From assembly GCF_005222485.1 (NCBI RefSeq), contig NZ_CP029078.1, forward strand, positions 7,689,501 to 7,753,500: a stretch of 64,000 nt of DNA, in the 5' to 3' direction. Below are positions 1 to 8,787 of the stretch, in pieces (the stretch's first letter is position 1; each line of letters begins with the position of its first letter). The notes below the pieces were generated by a model. The model was not told where the DNA came from. It searched no databases and was given only the letters and a program-made list of their open reading frames with translations. The DNA comes from Streptomyces griseoviridis. GTDB taxonomy: Bacteria; Actinomycetota; Actinomycetes; Streptomycetales; Streptomycetaceae. The position numbers and the translations under genes are program-made.

Positions 1-581
1 CCGCGCACCCACATCCGCTCGCGCAACTCGCCGATCAGGTCGGCGTCCTCCGAGAACCGCTCGGTGAGGATGGCCCGCGCGCCGTCCAGGGCGGCCTGCG
101 GATCGGCGACGCCCTTGTCGGCGTCCACGAAGGCGGCCGCCGCGGTCAGCGGCGTGACGGTCGGATCGCCGAGCAGCCCCTCCGCCAGCGGTTCGAGCCC
201 GGCCTCCCGCGCGATCTGCGCCTTGGTGCGCCGCTTCGGCTTGAACGGCAGGTAGATGTCCTCCAGGCGCGCCTTGGTCTCGGCGCTCCGGATCCGCGCC
301 TCCAGATCCTCGGTGAGCTTGCCCTGCTCGCGCACCGACTCCAGGATCGCCGTCCGGCGCTCCTCCAGCTCGCGCAGGTAGCGCAGCCGCTCCTCGAGCG
401 TGCGCAGCTGCGCGTCGTCGAGCATCTCGGTCGCTTCCTTGCGGTAGCGGGCGATGAAGGGCACCGTCGAACCGCCGTCCAGCAGTTCCACGGCAGCCCT
501 GACCTGCCGCTCCCGTACGCCGAGCTCCTCGGCGATCCTGCCTTCGATGGACCCTGTCTCCAGGGACCCGGGTGTCGTCAC
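1..581 (-). CDS. tex: Tex family RNA-binding transcriptional accessory protein, N-terminal part (cut by window edge)
   Basis: About 193 N-terminal residues are visible; the gene runs leftward out of the window. The start is a GTG at 581 giving [20 protein letters not shown]. The text then reads like the Tex N-terminal helical domain: [20 protein letters not shown], a [10 protein letters not shown] stretch, a coiled [10 protein letters not shown] segment, and [20 protein letters not shown], which is highly characteristic of Tex. Family knowledge: Tex proteins are cytoplasmic nucleic-acid-binding factors of about 780 residues with YqgF-like, HhH and S1 domains. Those C-terminal domains lie outside the window, so completeness cannot be judged. 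Confidence 0.93.
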   Translation of the reverse strand, partial: MTTPGSLETGSIEGRIAEELGVRERQVRAAVELLDGGSTVPFIARYRKEATEMLDDAQLRTLEERLRYLRELEERRTAILESVREQGKLTEDLEARIRSAETKARLEDIYLPFKPKRRTKAQIAREAGLEPLAEGLLGDPTVTPLTAAAAFVDADKGVADPQAALDGARAILTERFSEDADLIGELRERMWVR

Positions 582-700
582 GATCCCGTACCGCCTTCTC
601 ACTGAGGTTGCGCCGCAATTGTGGCAGGTGGCACCGACAACCGTGGCTCAGGGCGCGGGGCTTCGCGGCGCGGGCCCGGCGGCCGCGGCCCCGCGCCCGC

Positions 701-1570
701 TCACCGTTTGCCGAGCAGGTCGCCGGGGAACGCGCCGGCCGCGGCCGCGGCCCGCGCGAACACCGTGCCCAGTTCGGTCAGCCGGGCCACCCCGTCGGCG
801 CCGAGGTGTTCGTAGGGCGCCCGGTCCAGCCGGTCCGTCTCCGCCTCGACGCCGGCCCGCAGCGCGGCGCCCGCCTCGGTCAGTTCGCCTTCGCCGTCCA
901 GCAGTCCGCGCCCGCGCAGCCGTCCGCTCGCCGCGTCCCAGTCGTCCTGGCGCCAACCGCGCGTGTTCAGGACCCACTTGGGGGTCATGCCGCGGCCGGT
1001 CGCGGTGTGCGTCACCACCGCCTCCAGGCCGTCGAGCCCGGCGGCGGTCAGCGCCGCGAGGTGTCCGTCGCCGCGGTGCTCGCGCAGCAGCGTCGCGGCG
1101 TGGAAGAGGGCGAGGTGCGCCTCCTCGGGGACCGGCAGGTCGGCGTGGGCGGCGTACAGCGGCCGTCCGGGGCGCCCGCACGCCTCGGTGGCGCGCAGCG
1201 CGAGGGCGGCGGCCTCCGCCAGCTCGGGCGAGGCGAGGGCGTCCACGCCGAGCAGCCGTCGCAGGGTCGCGTCGACGGCACGCGCGCGTGCGGCGAGGAC
1301 CGCGTCGGGCCCCGCGATGTCCCAGACGGCGGGCACGTGCCGGGCGACCAGCTCGTACCGGTAGTTGTAGAAGGCCGCGGTGACGGTCCCGGCGCCGACC
1401 CGCCCCATCGCCGCGGCCCGGGTGGCGAAGTTGACCGCCCGGGGGTCGGTGATGCCGAGCGCCCCCATCTCCGTGGCCAGGTCGGGGGAGAAGAACAGGG
1501 TGGAGTGCAGGGTGTTCAGCGGGTTGTGACAGCGGCGGCCGGCGCGCGGCTCCAGAGCGGCGGTAGTCAT
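701..1570 (-). CDS. SCO6745-family winged-helix-like protein
   Basis: Protein of 289 residues starting MTTAALEPRAG at 1570; an in-frame ATG at 1579 is possible. It opens with a proline/asparagine turn (NPLNTLHSTLFFSP), followed by an Ala-rich all-helical body and a C-terminal section (WVLNTRGWRQDDWDAASGRL, then GLLDGEGELTEAGAAL) that resembles a winged-helix wing. This matches the SCO6745 family of actinobacteria, related to SalK-type proteins; function is not established. Transcribed away from the GlxA-type gene at 1705 with a 134-bp shared spacer. No catalytic motif is evident, so no reaction is assigned. Confidence 0.75.
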   Translation of the reverse strand: MTTAALEPRAGRRCHNPLNTLHSTLFFSPDLATEMGALGITDPRAVNFATRAAAMGRVGAGTVTAAFYNYRYELVARHVPAVWDIAGPDAVLAARARAVDATLRRLLGVDALASPELAEAAALALRATEACGRPGRPLYAAHADLPVPEEAHLALFHAATLLREHRGDGHLAALTAAGLDGLEAVVTHTATGRGMTPKWVLNTRGWRQDDWDAASGRLRGRGLLDGEGELTEAGAALRAGVEAETDRLDRAPYEHLGADGVARLTELGTVFARAAAAAGAFPGDLLGKR

Positions 1571-1581
1571 GCCCCGCACGT

Positions 1582-1597
1582 TACCGACTGGTTGGTA
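1582..1597. promoter_or_regulatory. imperfect 16-bp palindrome, candidate repressor site
   Basis: TACCGACTGGTTGGTA pairs at 6 of 8 positions about its centre and lies 12 bp upstream of the 1570 start. The pattern is like operators of TetR-family repressors (inference). No TetR gene is adjacent. Confidence 0.35.
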
Positions 1598-1704
1598 CGT
1601 CCAGAAGGGCCGGGTGCGAGAAGGGCGGAAGCCGGGCGGGCGATGGCAGAAAAGGTGGGGAACACGTCGTTGCGGACCTCCCGGGGCCCGCCGAGAATCG
1701 GGGC

Positions 1705-2718
1705 ATGAGGCAGCGCACGGTTCTCGTCCTTCTCTTCGACGGCGTCCAGAGCCTGGACGTCACCGGTCCCGTGGAGGTCTTCGCCGGCGCCGAGACGGCC
1801 GTGCCGGGCAGCTACCGCATCCGCACCGCGTCCCTCGACGGCGCCCCCGTCCGCGCGTCGAGCGGCCTGACCCTGGTACCTGACGGCACCCTGGCAGCCC
1901 TCGGCGGTCCCGGCCGTCCCGACCCCGACGGCCGCCTCGGCCTCGGCGAGGAGGCCGCCCCGCACACCCTGCTGGTGCCGGGCGGCGTGGGCACCCGCGA
2001 CCTCGACCCCCGCCTCGTGGAGTGGCTGCGCGTCCACGGCCCCCGCGCCGACCGCCTCGTCTCGGTCTGCACCGGAGCCATCGCGCTCGCCGCCGCGGGA
2101 CTGCTGGACGGCCGCCGCGCCACCACCCACTGGGCGTACTGCGAGACCCTCGCCCGCGACCACCCGGCCGTCGAGGTCGACCCCGACCCGATCTATGTGC
2201 GGGACGGCCCGGTCGCCACCTCGGCGGGCGTCACCTCGGGCATCGACCTCGCGCTCGCGCTGGTGGAGGAGGACCTCGGCCGCCGGACGGCCCTGACCGT
2301 CGCCAGGCACCTGGTGGTGTTCCTGCGCAGGCCGGGCAACCAGGCCCAGTTCAGCGTCCAGCTCGCCGCCCAGACCGCCCGCCGCGAGCCGCTGCGCGAG
2401 GTCCAGCAGTGGATCACCGAGCACCCCGCCGACGACCTGAGCGTGGACGCCCTCGCCGCCCGCGCCGCCCTCTCGCCCCGGCACTTCGCCCGCGCCTTCG
2501 AGGCGGAGACCGGCGTCACCCCGGGCCGCTACGTCGACCAGGTCCGGGTCGAACACGCCCGCCGCCTCCTGGAGGACACCGGCGACGGTGTCGAGGAGAT
2601 CTCCCGCGCCAGCGGCTACGGCACCCCCGAGGCGATGCGCCGCGCCTTCCTCAAGGCGCTCGGCACCCCGCCCGCCGAGTACCGCCGCCGCTTTCGTCCC
2701 GCACCCGCCCACCGTTAG
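1705..2718 (+). CDS. GlxA-type transcriptional regulator (DJ-1/PfpI domain plus AraC helix-turn-helix)
   Basis: 337 residues. Residues 1-200 form a DJ-1/PfpI-like domain (VLVLLFDGVQSLDVTGP at the start, nucleophile-elbow Cys122 in SVCTGA, then RRATTHWAYCE). From about 230 to 330 is an AraC/XylS double HTH: LSVDALAARAALSPRHFARA, then GVEEISRASGYGTPEAMRRA. Family knowledge: GlxA regulators bind DNA in the cytoplasm and the DJ-1 part senses an unknown ligand. The next gene at 2727 is a free-standing DJ-1 protein 8 bp downstream, so the two are probably co-transcribed. ATG start chosen because the DJ-1 domain begins immediately. Confidence 0.92.
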   Translation: MRQRTVLVLLFDGVQSLDVTGPVEVFAGAETAVPGSYRIRTASLDGAPVRASSGLTLVPDGTLAALGGPGRPDPDGRLGLGEEAAPHTLLVPGGVGTRDLDPRLVEWLRVHGPRADRLVSVCTGAIALAAAGLLDGRRATTHWAYCETLARDHPAVEVDPDPIYVRDGPVATSAGVTSGIDLALALVEEDLGRRTALTVARHLVVFLRRPGNQAQFSVQLAAQTARREPLREVQQWITEHPADDLSVDALAARAALSPRHFARAFEAETGVTPGRYVDQVRVEHARRLLEDTGDGVEEISRASGYGTPEAMRRAFLKALGTPPAEYRRRFRPAPAHR

Positions 2719-2726
2719 GAAAGCCG

Positions 2727-3362
2727 ATGCAGATCGCCGTCGTCCTCTTCGACCGCTTCACCGCCCTTGACGCGGTCGGACCCTACGAGACCCTCGGCCG
2801 GCTCCCGGACGCGCGGACCGTCTTCGTCGCCGAGGAGACCGGACCCGTCCGCACCGACACCGGGAACCTCGCGCTCGTCGCCGACCTGACCCTCGCCGAG
2901 GTGCCGCGCCCCGACATCGTGGTCGTCCCCGGCGGCCCGGGGCAGACCGCCCAGATGGACAACGAGGTCCTGCTGGAGTGGCTGCGCGCCGCCGACGCCA
3001 CCAGCACCTGGACGACGTCGGTGTGCACCGGCTCCCTGCTGCTCGCCGCCGCCGGACTCCTCAGGGGCCGCCGCGCGACCTCGCACTGGCTGGCCCTCGA
3101 CTCCCTGAGGCCGTTCGGCGCCGAGCCCACCGGCGAGCGGGTGGTGACGGACGGCAAGTACGTCACCGCGGCCGGTGTGTCGTCCGGCATCGACATGGGC
3201 CTGACCCTGCTCGGCCGGATCGCGGGCGACGAACACGCCCAGGCGGTGCAGCTGTTGACCGAGTACGACCCGCAACCGCCCTACGACGCCGGGTCCCCGC
3301 AGAAGGCGCCCGCGCACCTCGTGGAACGGGCCCGCGAGGCAAGCCGGTTCATCCCGTCGTAG
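2727..3362 (+). CDS. DJ-1/PfpI family protein
   Basis: 211 residues, ATG at 2727 preceded by AGGAAAGCCG. A single DJ-1/PfpI (class I amidotransferase-like) domain: MQIAVVLFDRFTALDAVGP, the VVVPGGPG loop, Cys100 in TSVCTGSLL, and RRATSHWLALD. It lacks any DNA-binding domain, unlike its upstream neighbour, and probably arose from the same ancestor or works with it on a shared small molecule (inference). Related proteins include isonitrile hydratase-like and glyoxalase-like enzymes, but substrate cannot be told from sequence. Its 3' end overlaps the convergent gene at 3349 by 14 bp. Confidence 0.9.
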   Translation: MQIAVVLFDRFTALDAVGPYETLGRLPDARTVFVAEETGPVRTDTGNLALVADLTLAEVPRPDIVVVPGGPGQTAQMDNEVLLEWLRAADATSTWTTSVCTGSLLLAAAGLLRGRRATSHWLALDSLRPFGAEPTGERVVTDGKYVTAAGVSSGIDMGLTLLGRIAGDEHAQAVQLLTEYDPQPPYDAGSPQKAPAHLVERAREASRFIPS

Positions 3363-4098
3363 TCCAGGTGAAGCGCGGGGCCCGGCGCTCAAGGAAGGCG
3401 CTGACGCCCTCCGCGGTCTCGCCGCTGCCGCGCGCCTGCTCCGTCCAGTGCGCGTCGCGGTCGGTGCGTCCGTCGGCGAACTCCTTCGCCGACGCCTGCG
3501 TCAGCTGCGACCGGGACGCCAGGATCGCGGTGAACTCCGCGACCCGCTTGGTGAGTTCGGCGTCGGGCAGCACCTCGTCGACCATCCCGGTGCGCAGCGC
3601 CCGCTCGGTGTCGATCAACTCGCCCGAGAACAGAAGGTACTTGGCGGCGGCGGGACCCACCAGCGCCACCAGCCTGCGCGTGGAGGAGGCCGCATAGACG
3701 ATCCCGAGCTTCGCCGGGGTCACCCCGAACAGCGCGCCCCGCTCGGCGAACCGCAGATCGCAGGCGGCCGCCAACTGCGCTCCGCCGCCCACGCAGTGGC
3801 CGCGGATCACGGCCAGGGTCGGCTTGGGGAACGCGGCGAGCGCCTCCTCCGCCGCCACCGCGAGCCCCTGCGCGGTCGCCGAGGAGCCGCGCAGCGTCGA
3901 GATGTCGGCCCCGGCGCAGAACGTCCCGCCGGCCCCGGTGAGCACCAGGGCCCGTACGCCGGGATCGGCGGCGAGCCGGTCGAGCAGCGGCGGCAGCGCG
4001 GCCCACATCGCGGCCGTCATGGCGTTGCGCTTGGCGGGATGGTCGATGACGACGGTGGCGACCGCGTCGGTGACGTCGTGCAGCAACTGGGGCTCCAT
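3349..4098 (-). CDS. enoyl-CoA hydratase/isomerase family protein
   Basis: 249 residues with the crotonase fold: VVIDHPAKRNAMTAAMW, oxyanion-hole loops GTFCAGADIS and GHCVGGGAQLAAACDL. The region that normally carries the hydratase Glu pair reads PAKLGIVYAASSTRRL instead of the usual PEIxxG...GGTQRL, so the first catalytic Glu and the double-Gly are missing. It may therefore be an isomerase, a thioesterase-like or another crotonase activity rather than a classical hydratase (inference). Length is normal for the family. ATG start gives MEPQLLHDVTDAV; the only overlap is the 14-bp convergent one with the DJ-1 gene. Confidence 0.88.
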   Translation of the reverse strand: MEPQLLHDVTDAVATVVIDHPAKRNAMTAAMWAALPPLLDRLAADPGVRALVLTGAGGTFCAGADISTLRGSSATAQGLAVAAEEALAAFPKPTLAVIRGHCVGGGAQLAAACDLRFAERGALFGVTPAKLGIVYAASSTRRLVALVGPAAAKYLLFSGELIDTERALRTGMVDEVLPDAELTKRVAEFTAILASRSQLTQASAKEFADGRTDRDAHWTEQARGSGETAEGVSAFLERRAPRFTWTTTG

Positions 4099-4342
4099 GT
4101 GCCGGATGCTAACCGCCCCCAGGGTGCGGTGATCAAGGAGGGGCGGGCGTCGGGAGCTGCCCGTTCGTTCCTGAAGGTGGTACGGGACGGACAGGAGCGG
4201 TCGTGCGGCCGACCACCTCTTGCGCGGGTGATCAGAAGTGTTCGATACCCGCTGACTTCTGTTCAGTCATCGGGAGCCGGGTCCGCCGTTGCCAACACTT
4301 CGACGTGTGGTGACAATCGAGCGCGAGGGCGGCGACCGGACG

Positions 4343-4846
4343 ATGGAGAACCAGGGGCGCGGGTCCGGTCCACGCCCGGACCGGGGGGCGGAGGGGTTTC
4401 CGGGACCCGGAGCGCGCGATCCGCTGCCCTACGAAGGGGTCTGGCGGTTCACGGCGCCCGCCGTCGACGCGTCGGTCCCGCAGGCCAGGCACGCGGTGCG
4501 GGATCTGCTCCAGCGCCAGGGCGTGCCGGTCTCCGACGAGCTGACGCAGGGGCTGCTGCTGATCGTCTCCGAGCTGATCACCAACGTGGTCAAGCACGCG
4601 GCCCTGCTCTCGCCGACCCTCGCGGTGGAGGTCGCCGTCGGCCCGGAGTGGGTGCGGATCTCGGTGGAGGACAACCACCCCTACCGTCCGACCGCCCTGG
4701 AGGCCGACCACGGCAGGACCGGCGGGCGCGGGCTGCTGCTGGTCGGCGAGATCGCCCGGGAGGCGGGCGGGGTCTGCGACGTCGAGCACACCGCGGGCGG
4801 CGGCAAGGTGATCTGGGTCGCCCTGCCGCTCAAGCCCGGGGGATAG
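4343..4846 (+). CDS. ATP-binding protein, anti-sigma regulatory factor-like (HATPase_c)
   Basis: 167 residues from ATG 4343; an upstream in-frame ATG at 4289 would add 18 residues. A single histidine-kinase-type ATPase domain: N-box ELITNVVKHA, a G1-like VEDNHPYRP, and G2 GRTGGRGLLLVGEIA. There is no sensor, dimerisation or membrane part. Streptomyces have many such short RsbW/SpoIIAB-like proteins, thought to sequester sigma factors or anti-anti-sigma factors. The first 40 residues are Arg/Gly/Pro-rich and probably disordered. Ends 3 bp from the convergent idi gene. Confidence 0.88.
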   Translation: MENQGRGSGPRPDRGAEGFPGPGARDPLPYEGVWRFTAPAVDASVPQARHAVRDLLQRQGVPVSDELTQGLLLIVSELITNVVKHAALLSPTLAVEVAVGPEWVRISVEDNHPYRPTALEADHGRTGGRGLLLVGEIAREAGGVCDVEHTAGGGKVIWVALPLKPGG

Positions 4847-4849
4847 CCG

Positions 4850-5443
4850 TCACCAGCCGGCCGACGGGCCCGTCAGCTCCCTGACCGCGGGGCGGGCCGC
4901 GTCCAGGACCGTCATGAACCAGGCCGAGAAGGCGCCGGTCGCGTGCCGCTCGGCCAGCTCGGCCGGGGTCACGAACGCGGTCTCCCCGACCTCCTCCGGG
5001 TCCGGCCGCAGCTCGGCCTGGACCAGGCCGATGAATAGATGGTTGTACTCCTGCTCGACCAGGCCCGACGCCGGGTCCGGGTGGTTGTAGCGGACCGTGC
5101 CGGCCTCCGCGAGCAGCGACGGCGACACCCCCAGCTCCTCGTGGGTGCGCCGGGCCGCCGCCGCGAACGGCGCCTCACCGGGGTAGGGGTGGCCGCAGCA
5201 GGTGTTGGACCACACACCGGGGGAGTGGTACTTGCCGAGCGCCCGGCGCTGGAGGAGCAGCCGGCCGCGCTCGTCGAAGAGGAAGACGGAGAAGGCGCGG
5301 TGCAGCTGGCCCGGTGGCTGGTGGGCGGCGAGCTTCTCCGCGGTGCCGATCGTGACGCCGTCCTCGTCTACCAGTTCCAGCAAGATCGCGTCCGCGGTGC
5401 CGTTCGACGAACTGTGCGTCGCGGTGGCAGGAGTGATCGGCAT
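4850..5443 (-). CDS. idi: isopentenyl-diphosphate delta-isomerase, type 1
   Basis: 197 residues from the ATG at 5443 (MPITPATATH); ATG 5449 and further upstream starts exist but add non-conserved residues. Nudix-type IDI: conserved NTCCGHP holds the catalytic Cys83 and metal-binding His85, Nudix-like RRTHEELGV around residues 98-106, and the E-x-E pair at 130/132 in LVEQEYNHLF. It interconverts IPP and DMAPP in the cytosol. Its position 9 kb from a full hopanoid operon that also encodes dxs and ispG suggests that it balances precursor for that pathway (inference). Confidence 0.95.
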   Translation of the reverse strand: MPITPATATHSSSNGTADAILLELVDEDGVTIGTAEKLAAHQPPGQLHRAFSVFLFDERGRLLLQRRALGKYHSPGVWSNTCCGHPYPGEAPFAAAARRTHEELGVSPSLLAEAGTVRYNHPDPASGLVEQEYNHLFIGLVQAELRPDPEEVGETAFVTPAELAERHATGAFSAWFMTVLDAARPAVRELTGPSAGW

Positions 5444-5608
5444 ACCCATCCTTCGCATCGGTCTTCGCGCCCCCAGTCTGCCGTACGAATCAGGCGCTCC
5501 CGGCACTTACCGGCGTGCCCGCATGTCCTGTGGGCGACCAAGGGTGGTGAAGGGCGAACCGCAGGCGCGCGTCAAGTGGAACGCGCGCCCCCGGTGGGCG
5601 CCGCCCTC

Positions 5609-6550
5609 TCAGTGGCAGAGCTTCGCCTCGTGTTCGGCGTGCCCGCGCGGCTCCAGCTGGAAGGTGCAGTGCTCGACGTCGAAGTGGTCGCCGACGCACT
5701 CCTGGAGTTCGTGCAGCATCTTCTCGTGGCCGATCGCGCTGAGCACGTCCGAGCGCACGACCACGTGCACGGAGAGCACCGGCATGCCGGAGGTGATCGT
5801 CCAGGCGTGCAGGTCGTGGACGTCCTCGACGCCGTCGAGGCCCAGCAGATGGGAGCGGACCTCCGCCATGTCGACGCCCTTGGGCGCCGTCTCCAGGAGC
5901 ACGTCCAGGGTCTCGCGCAGCAGCTTCAACGTGCGCGGCACGATCATCAGACCGATGACCAGGGAGGCGATCGGGTCGGCCGCCTGCCAGCCCGTGGTCA
6001 GGATCACCACCGCGGAGATGATCACCGCGAGCGAGCCCAGCGCGTCCGCCGCCACCTCCAGGAACGCCCCGCGCACGTTCAGGCTCTCCCGCTGGCCGCG
6101 CACCAGCAGGGTCAGCGACACCATGTTGGCGACCAGGCCGATCGCGCCGAAGACGATCGTCAGCCCGCCCTCGGTGTCGGCCGGCGTGACGAACCGCTGG
6201 ACCGCCTCCACCAGCACATAGCCGCCGACGCCGAGCAGCAGCAGGCAGTTGGCGAGCGCGGCCAGGATCTCCGCGCGGGCGAAGCCGAAGGTGCGGTTGC
6301 CGGTGGCCGGCCGGTTCGCGAAGTGGATCGCGAGCAGCGCCATGCCGAGTCCCAGGGCGTCCGTGGCCATGTGCGCCGCGTCCGCGACCAGCGCCAGCGA
6401 GTCGGCGAGCAGCCCGCCGACCACCTCGACCACCATCACCATGAGCGTGATCGACAGCGCTACCCGCAGCCGCCCGCGGTACGCGGCGGCCGCCGTCCCC
6501 GTGGTCGGCGCGTGCGTGTGCCCGTGCCCGTGGTCATGCCCAGCCCCCAT
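5609..6550 (-). CDS. cation diffusion facilitator (zinc/cobalt-type exporter)
   Basis: 313 residues from ATG 6550 (MGAGHDHGHGHTHAP). The His-rich N-terminus is a typical cytosolic metal-gathering tail. Six hydrophobic segments follow, with the transport-site motif DAAHMATD in TM2 and a second one TGWQAADPIASLVIG near TM5, then a cytosolic C-terminal domain (EVRSHLLGLDGVEDVHDLHAW) that binds metal in this family. Family knowledge: CDF proteins export Zn, Co or Cd in exchange for protons across the inner membrane. The C-terminus ends in HAEHEAKLCH, another possible metal ligand cluster. Metal identity is inferred only. Confidence 0.92.
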   Translation of the reverse strand: MGAGHDHGHGHTHAPTTGTAAAAYRGRLRVALSITLMVMVVEVVGGLLADSLALVADAAHMATDALGLGMALLAIHFANRPATGNRTFGFARAEILAALANCLLLLGVGGYVLVEAVQRFVTPADTEGGLTIVFGAIGLVANMVSLTLLVRGQRESLNVRGAFLEVAADALGSLAVIISAVVILTTGWQAADPIASLVIGLMIVPRTLKLLRETLDVLLETAPKGVDMAEVRSHLLGLDGVEDVHDLHAWTITSGMPVLSVHVVVRSDVLSAIGHEKMLHELQECVGDHFDVEHCTFQLEPRGHAEHEAKLCH

Positions 6551-6984
6551 GGCGGCAGCCCTCCTTCCCTGCGGTCTCCCTCGGTCCTGCGTCACAGTGA
6601 ACTACGGGCAGGGGGTATCCGGCAACGCGGCACTGAACACCGTTGTCATATGCCCTGACCTGCGAAAACGAAGCGCAGGTCAGGGCAGCCTCAGTCCCCC
6701 GCGGGGCCCCTCGCGCCCACCTGCCCGCGAGGGCGGCGCGGCGCCCCGATGTCCCGGATGCCCGGTCTGGGAGCGCGGTTTGTCGACGGAGCCCCCGATC
6801 ACCGATGATGATCTCGGCAAAGGCCGGTGAAGACGGTGCTGATCGGCCCGTGAACGGGCGGTGAACGGCCGTCCGCGGCGATCCGATAACCTCTGCCGAC
6901 ACGCCGCCCGCCTGGTGCAGCCAAGGGGCGTCCCCACATGCTCATGACCGGCGCCCGCGCGTCGGCACCCAGGGAGTGAGTCCG
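6551..6984. promoter_or_regulatory. 434-bp divergent intergenic region with a strong hairpin
   Basis: Separates the CDF exporter from the CDP-alcohol cassette. At 6651-6687 there is a perfect 14-bp inverted repeat (TGCCCTGACCTGCG / CGCAGGTCAGGGCA, 9-nt loop). It has no T-tract, and lies about 100 bp upstream of the CDF start and 300 bp upstream of the cassette. It could be an operator, an RNA hairpin in a leader, or a terminator. A GATAAC-like -10 candidate occurs near 6885. No ORF here is convincing. Confidence 0.5.
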
Positions 6985-8787
6985 TTGTCGACCGCCATCC
7001 TCACCGGCCAGCCGGTGCCCGGATCGTCGATCGAGGGTGATCTGCGCTCCCTCGGCTTCGACGTCAAGGTCGCCGCGCACACCAGCGACGCGGAGACGCT
7101 GCTGGCGCAGGTGCCGGGCGAGGACCGGGTCGCCGTCGTCGACGCCCGCTTCGTCGGCCATGTGCACGCGCTGCGCCTCGGCCTCACCGATCCGCGGTTC
7201 CCGCTCGCCGCGATCCCCGGCGCCGTCACCGCGCAGCCCGCCGCCCGCAGGCAACTGGTCCGCGCGCTGGCCCGGGAGACCTCCGCGGGCGGCGCCACCG
7301 CCGTCGCCGTCGACAGCCTCCCCGACCGTGTCGTCACCGCCCTGGACGGCGACGGCGCCGAGGTGCGCCGCCCCGACCTCGGCAGCCTGGTCGCCGCCGT
7401 ACCGGCCGACCCGCAGGCCCGCAACGAGATACGGCAGGCCGTGTCCGCCGTGGACGACGAGGCCGTCCGCCTGAAGTCGGCCGTGAAGGCCCGCGACGGC
7501 TTCTTCACCACCTTCTTCATCAGCCCCTACTCCCGCTACCTGGCCCGCTGGTGCGCCCGTCGCGGACTGACCCCCAACCAGGTCACCACCGCCTCCCTGC
7601 TCACCGCGCTGATCGCGGCGGGCTGCGCGGCCACCGGCACCCGCGCCGGCTTCGTCGCGGCGGGCGTGCTGCTGATCGCGTCCTTCGTGCTCGACTGCAC
7701 CGACGGCCAGCTCGCCCGCTACTCCCTCCAGTACTCCACCCTCGGCGCCTGGCTCGACGCCACCTTCGACCGGGCCAAGGAGTACGCCTACTACGCGGGA
7801 CTCGCGCTCGGCGCGGCCCGCGGCGGCGACGACGTCTGGGCCCTCGCGCTCGGCGCGATGATCCTCCAGACCTGCCGGCACGTGGTCGACTTCTCCTTCA
7901 ACGAGGCGAACCACGACGCCAGTGCCAACACCAGCCCCACCGCCGCCCTCTCCGACAAGCTCGACAGCGTCGGCTGGACGGTCTGGGTGCGCCGGATGAT
8001 CGTCCTGCCGATCGGCGAGCGCTGGGCGATGATCGCCGTCCTGACGGCGGTGACCACCCCGCGTCTCACCTTCTACGTCCTGCTCGTCGGCTGCGCCCTC
8101 GCCGCCGGCTACACCACCGCGGGCCGGGTGCTGCGGTCGGTGACCCGCAAGGCGCGGCGCACCGACCGGGCCGCCGAGGCGCTGGCCGACCTCGCCGACA
8201 GCGGCCCGCTCAGCACGCTCCTGGTACGGGCGGGCGCCGGCCGCCTCCGTCTCCCGGCCGCCGTCGCCGCGGCCCTCGCCGCCCTGCTCGTCGTCGTCCC
8301 GGCCCTGGTCTGGGGCGCCGCCTGGGCCACCGTCGGCTGCGCGGTGCTCTCCGTCCTCGCCTCCGCCGCGGCCGTCGCGCGCCCCCTCAAGGGCGCCCTC
8401 GACTGGCTGGTGCCCCCCTTCTTCCGGGCCGCCGAGTACGTCACCGTCCTGGTGCTCGCGGCCGAGGCGGACGTGAACGGAGCGCTTCCTGCGGCTTTCG
8501 GGCTGGTGGCCGCCGTCGCCTACCATCACTACGACACGGTGTACCGCATCCGCGGTGACGCCGGAGCGCCGCCGGCCTGGCTGGTGCGCGCCATCGGGGG
8601 GCACGAGGGCCGCACCCTGCTCGTCGTCGTCCTCGCCACCGTGCTCAGCGCCTCGCAGTTCACGGTCGCGCTCACGGTTCTCGCCGTGGCCGTGGCCCTG
8701 CTGGTGCTCGTCGAGAGCATCCGCTTCTGGGTGGCCTCCCACCTCGGGGGCGCGCCCGCCGTACACGATGAAGGAGAAACCGCATGA
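6985..8787 (+). CDS. CDP-alcohol phosphatidyltransferase, large multidomain form (DUF5941-like)
   Basis: 600 residues from TTG 6985, which sits 8 nt after AGGGAG; the in-frame GTG at 6976 overlaps that ribosome site and is less likely. Residues 1-150 form a soluble N-terminal domain, residues 180-400 the membrane CDP-alcohol phosphotransferase core with the full signature D237-x2-DG-x2-AR-x8-G254-x3-D258-x3-D262. The remainder has more membrane segments ending near VLVESIRFWVAS. It should move a phospho-alcohol from a CDP carrier to an acceptor alcohol at the membrane. First gene of a cassette; stop overlaps the next start (ATGA). Substrates unknown. Probably the catalytically intact member of the two phosphotransferases here. 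Confidence 0.88.
   Translation: MSTAILTGQPVPGSSIEGDLRSLGFDVKVAAHTSDAETLLAQVPGEDRVAVVDARFVGHVHALRLGLTDPRFPLAAIPGAVTAQPAARRQLVRALARETSAGGATAVAVDSLPDRVVTALDGDGAEVRRPDLGSLVAAVPADPQARNEIRQAVSAVDDEAVRLKSAVKARDGFFTTFFISPYSRYLARWCARRGLTPNQVTTASLLTALIAAGCAATGTRAGFVAAGVLLIASFVLDCTDGQLARYSLQYSTLGAWLDATFDRAKEYAYYAGLALGAARGGDDVWALALGAMILQTCRHVVDFSFNEANHDASANTSPTAALSDKLDSVGWTVWVRRMIVLPIGERWAMIAVLTAVTTPRLTFYVLLVGCALAAGYTTAGRVLRSVTRKARRTDRAAEALADLADSGPLSTLLVRAGAGRLRLPAAVAAALAALLVVVPALVWGAAWATVGCAVLSVLASAAAVARPLKGALDWLVPPFFRAAEYVTVLVLAAEADVNGALPAAFGLVAAVAYHHYDTVYRIRGDAGAPPAWLVRAIGGHEGRTLLVVVLATVLSASQFTVALTVLAVAVALLVLVESIRFWVASHLGGAPAVHDEGETA

Noticed and set aside
2022..2726. N-terminal 235 codons of the long frame that ends at 3362
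   Set aside because: This part is out of frame with and antagonistic to the GlxA-type gene; the DJ-1 protein clearly starts at ATG 2727.
6799..8766. 655-codon minus-strand frame over the first CDP-alcohol gene
   Set aside because: Composition-driven shadow: Gly/Glu/Arg/Ala/His-rich text without family motifs, directly opposite a gene with a complete catalytic signature.
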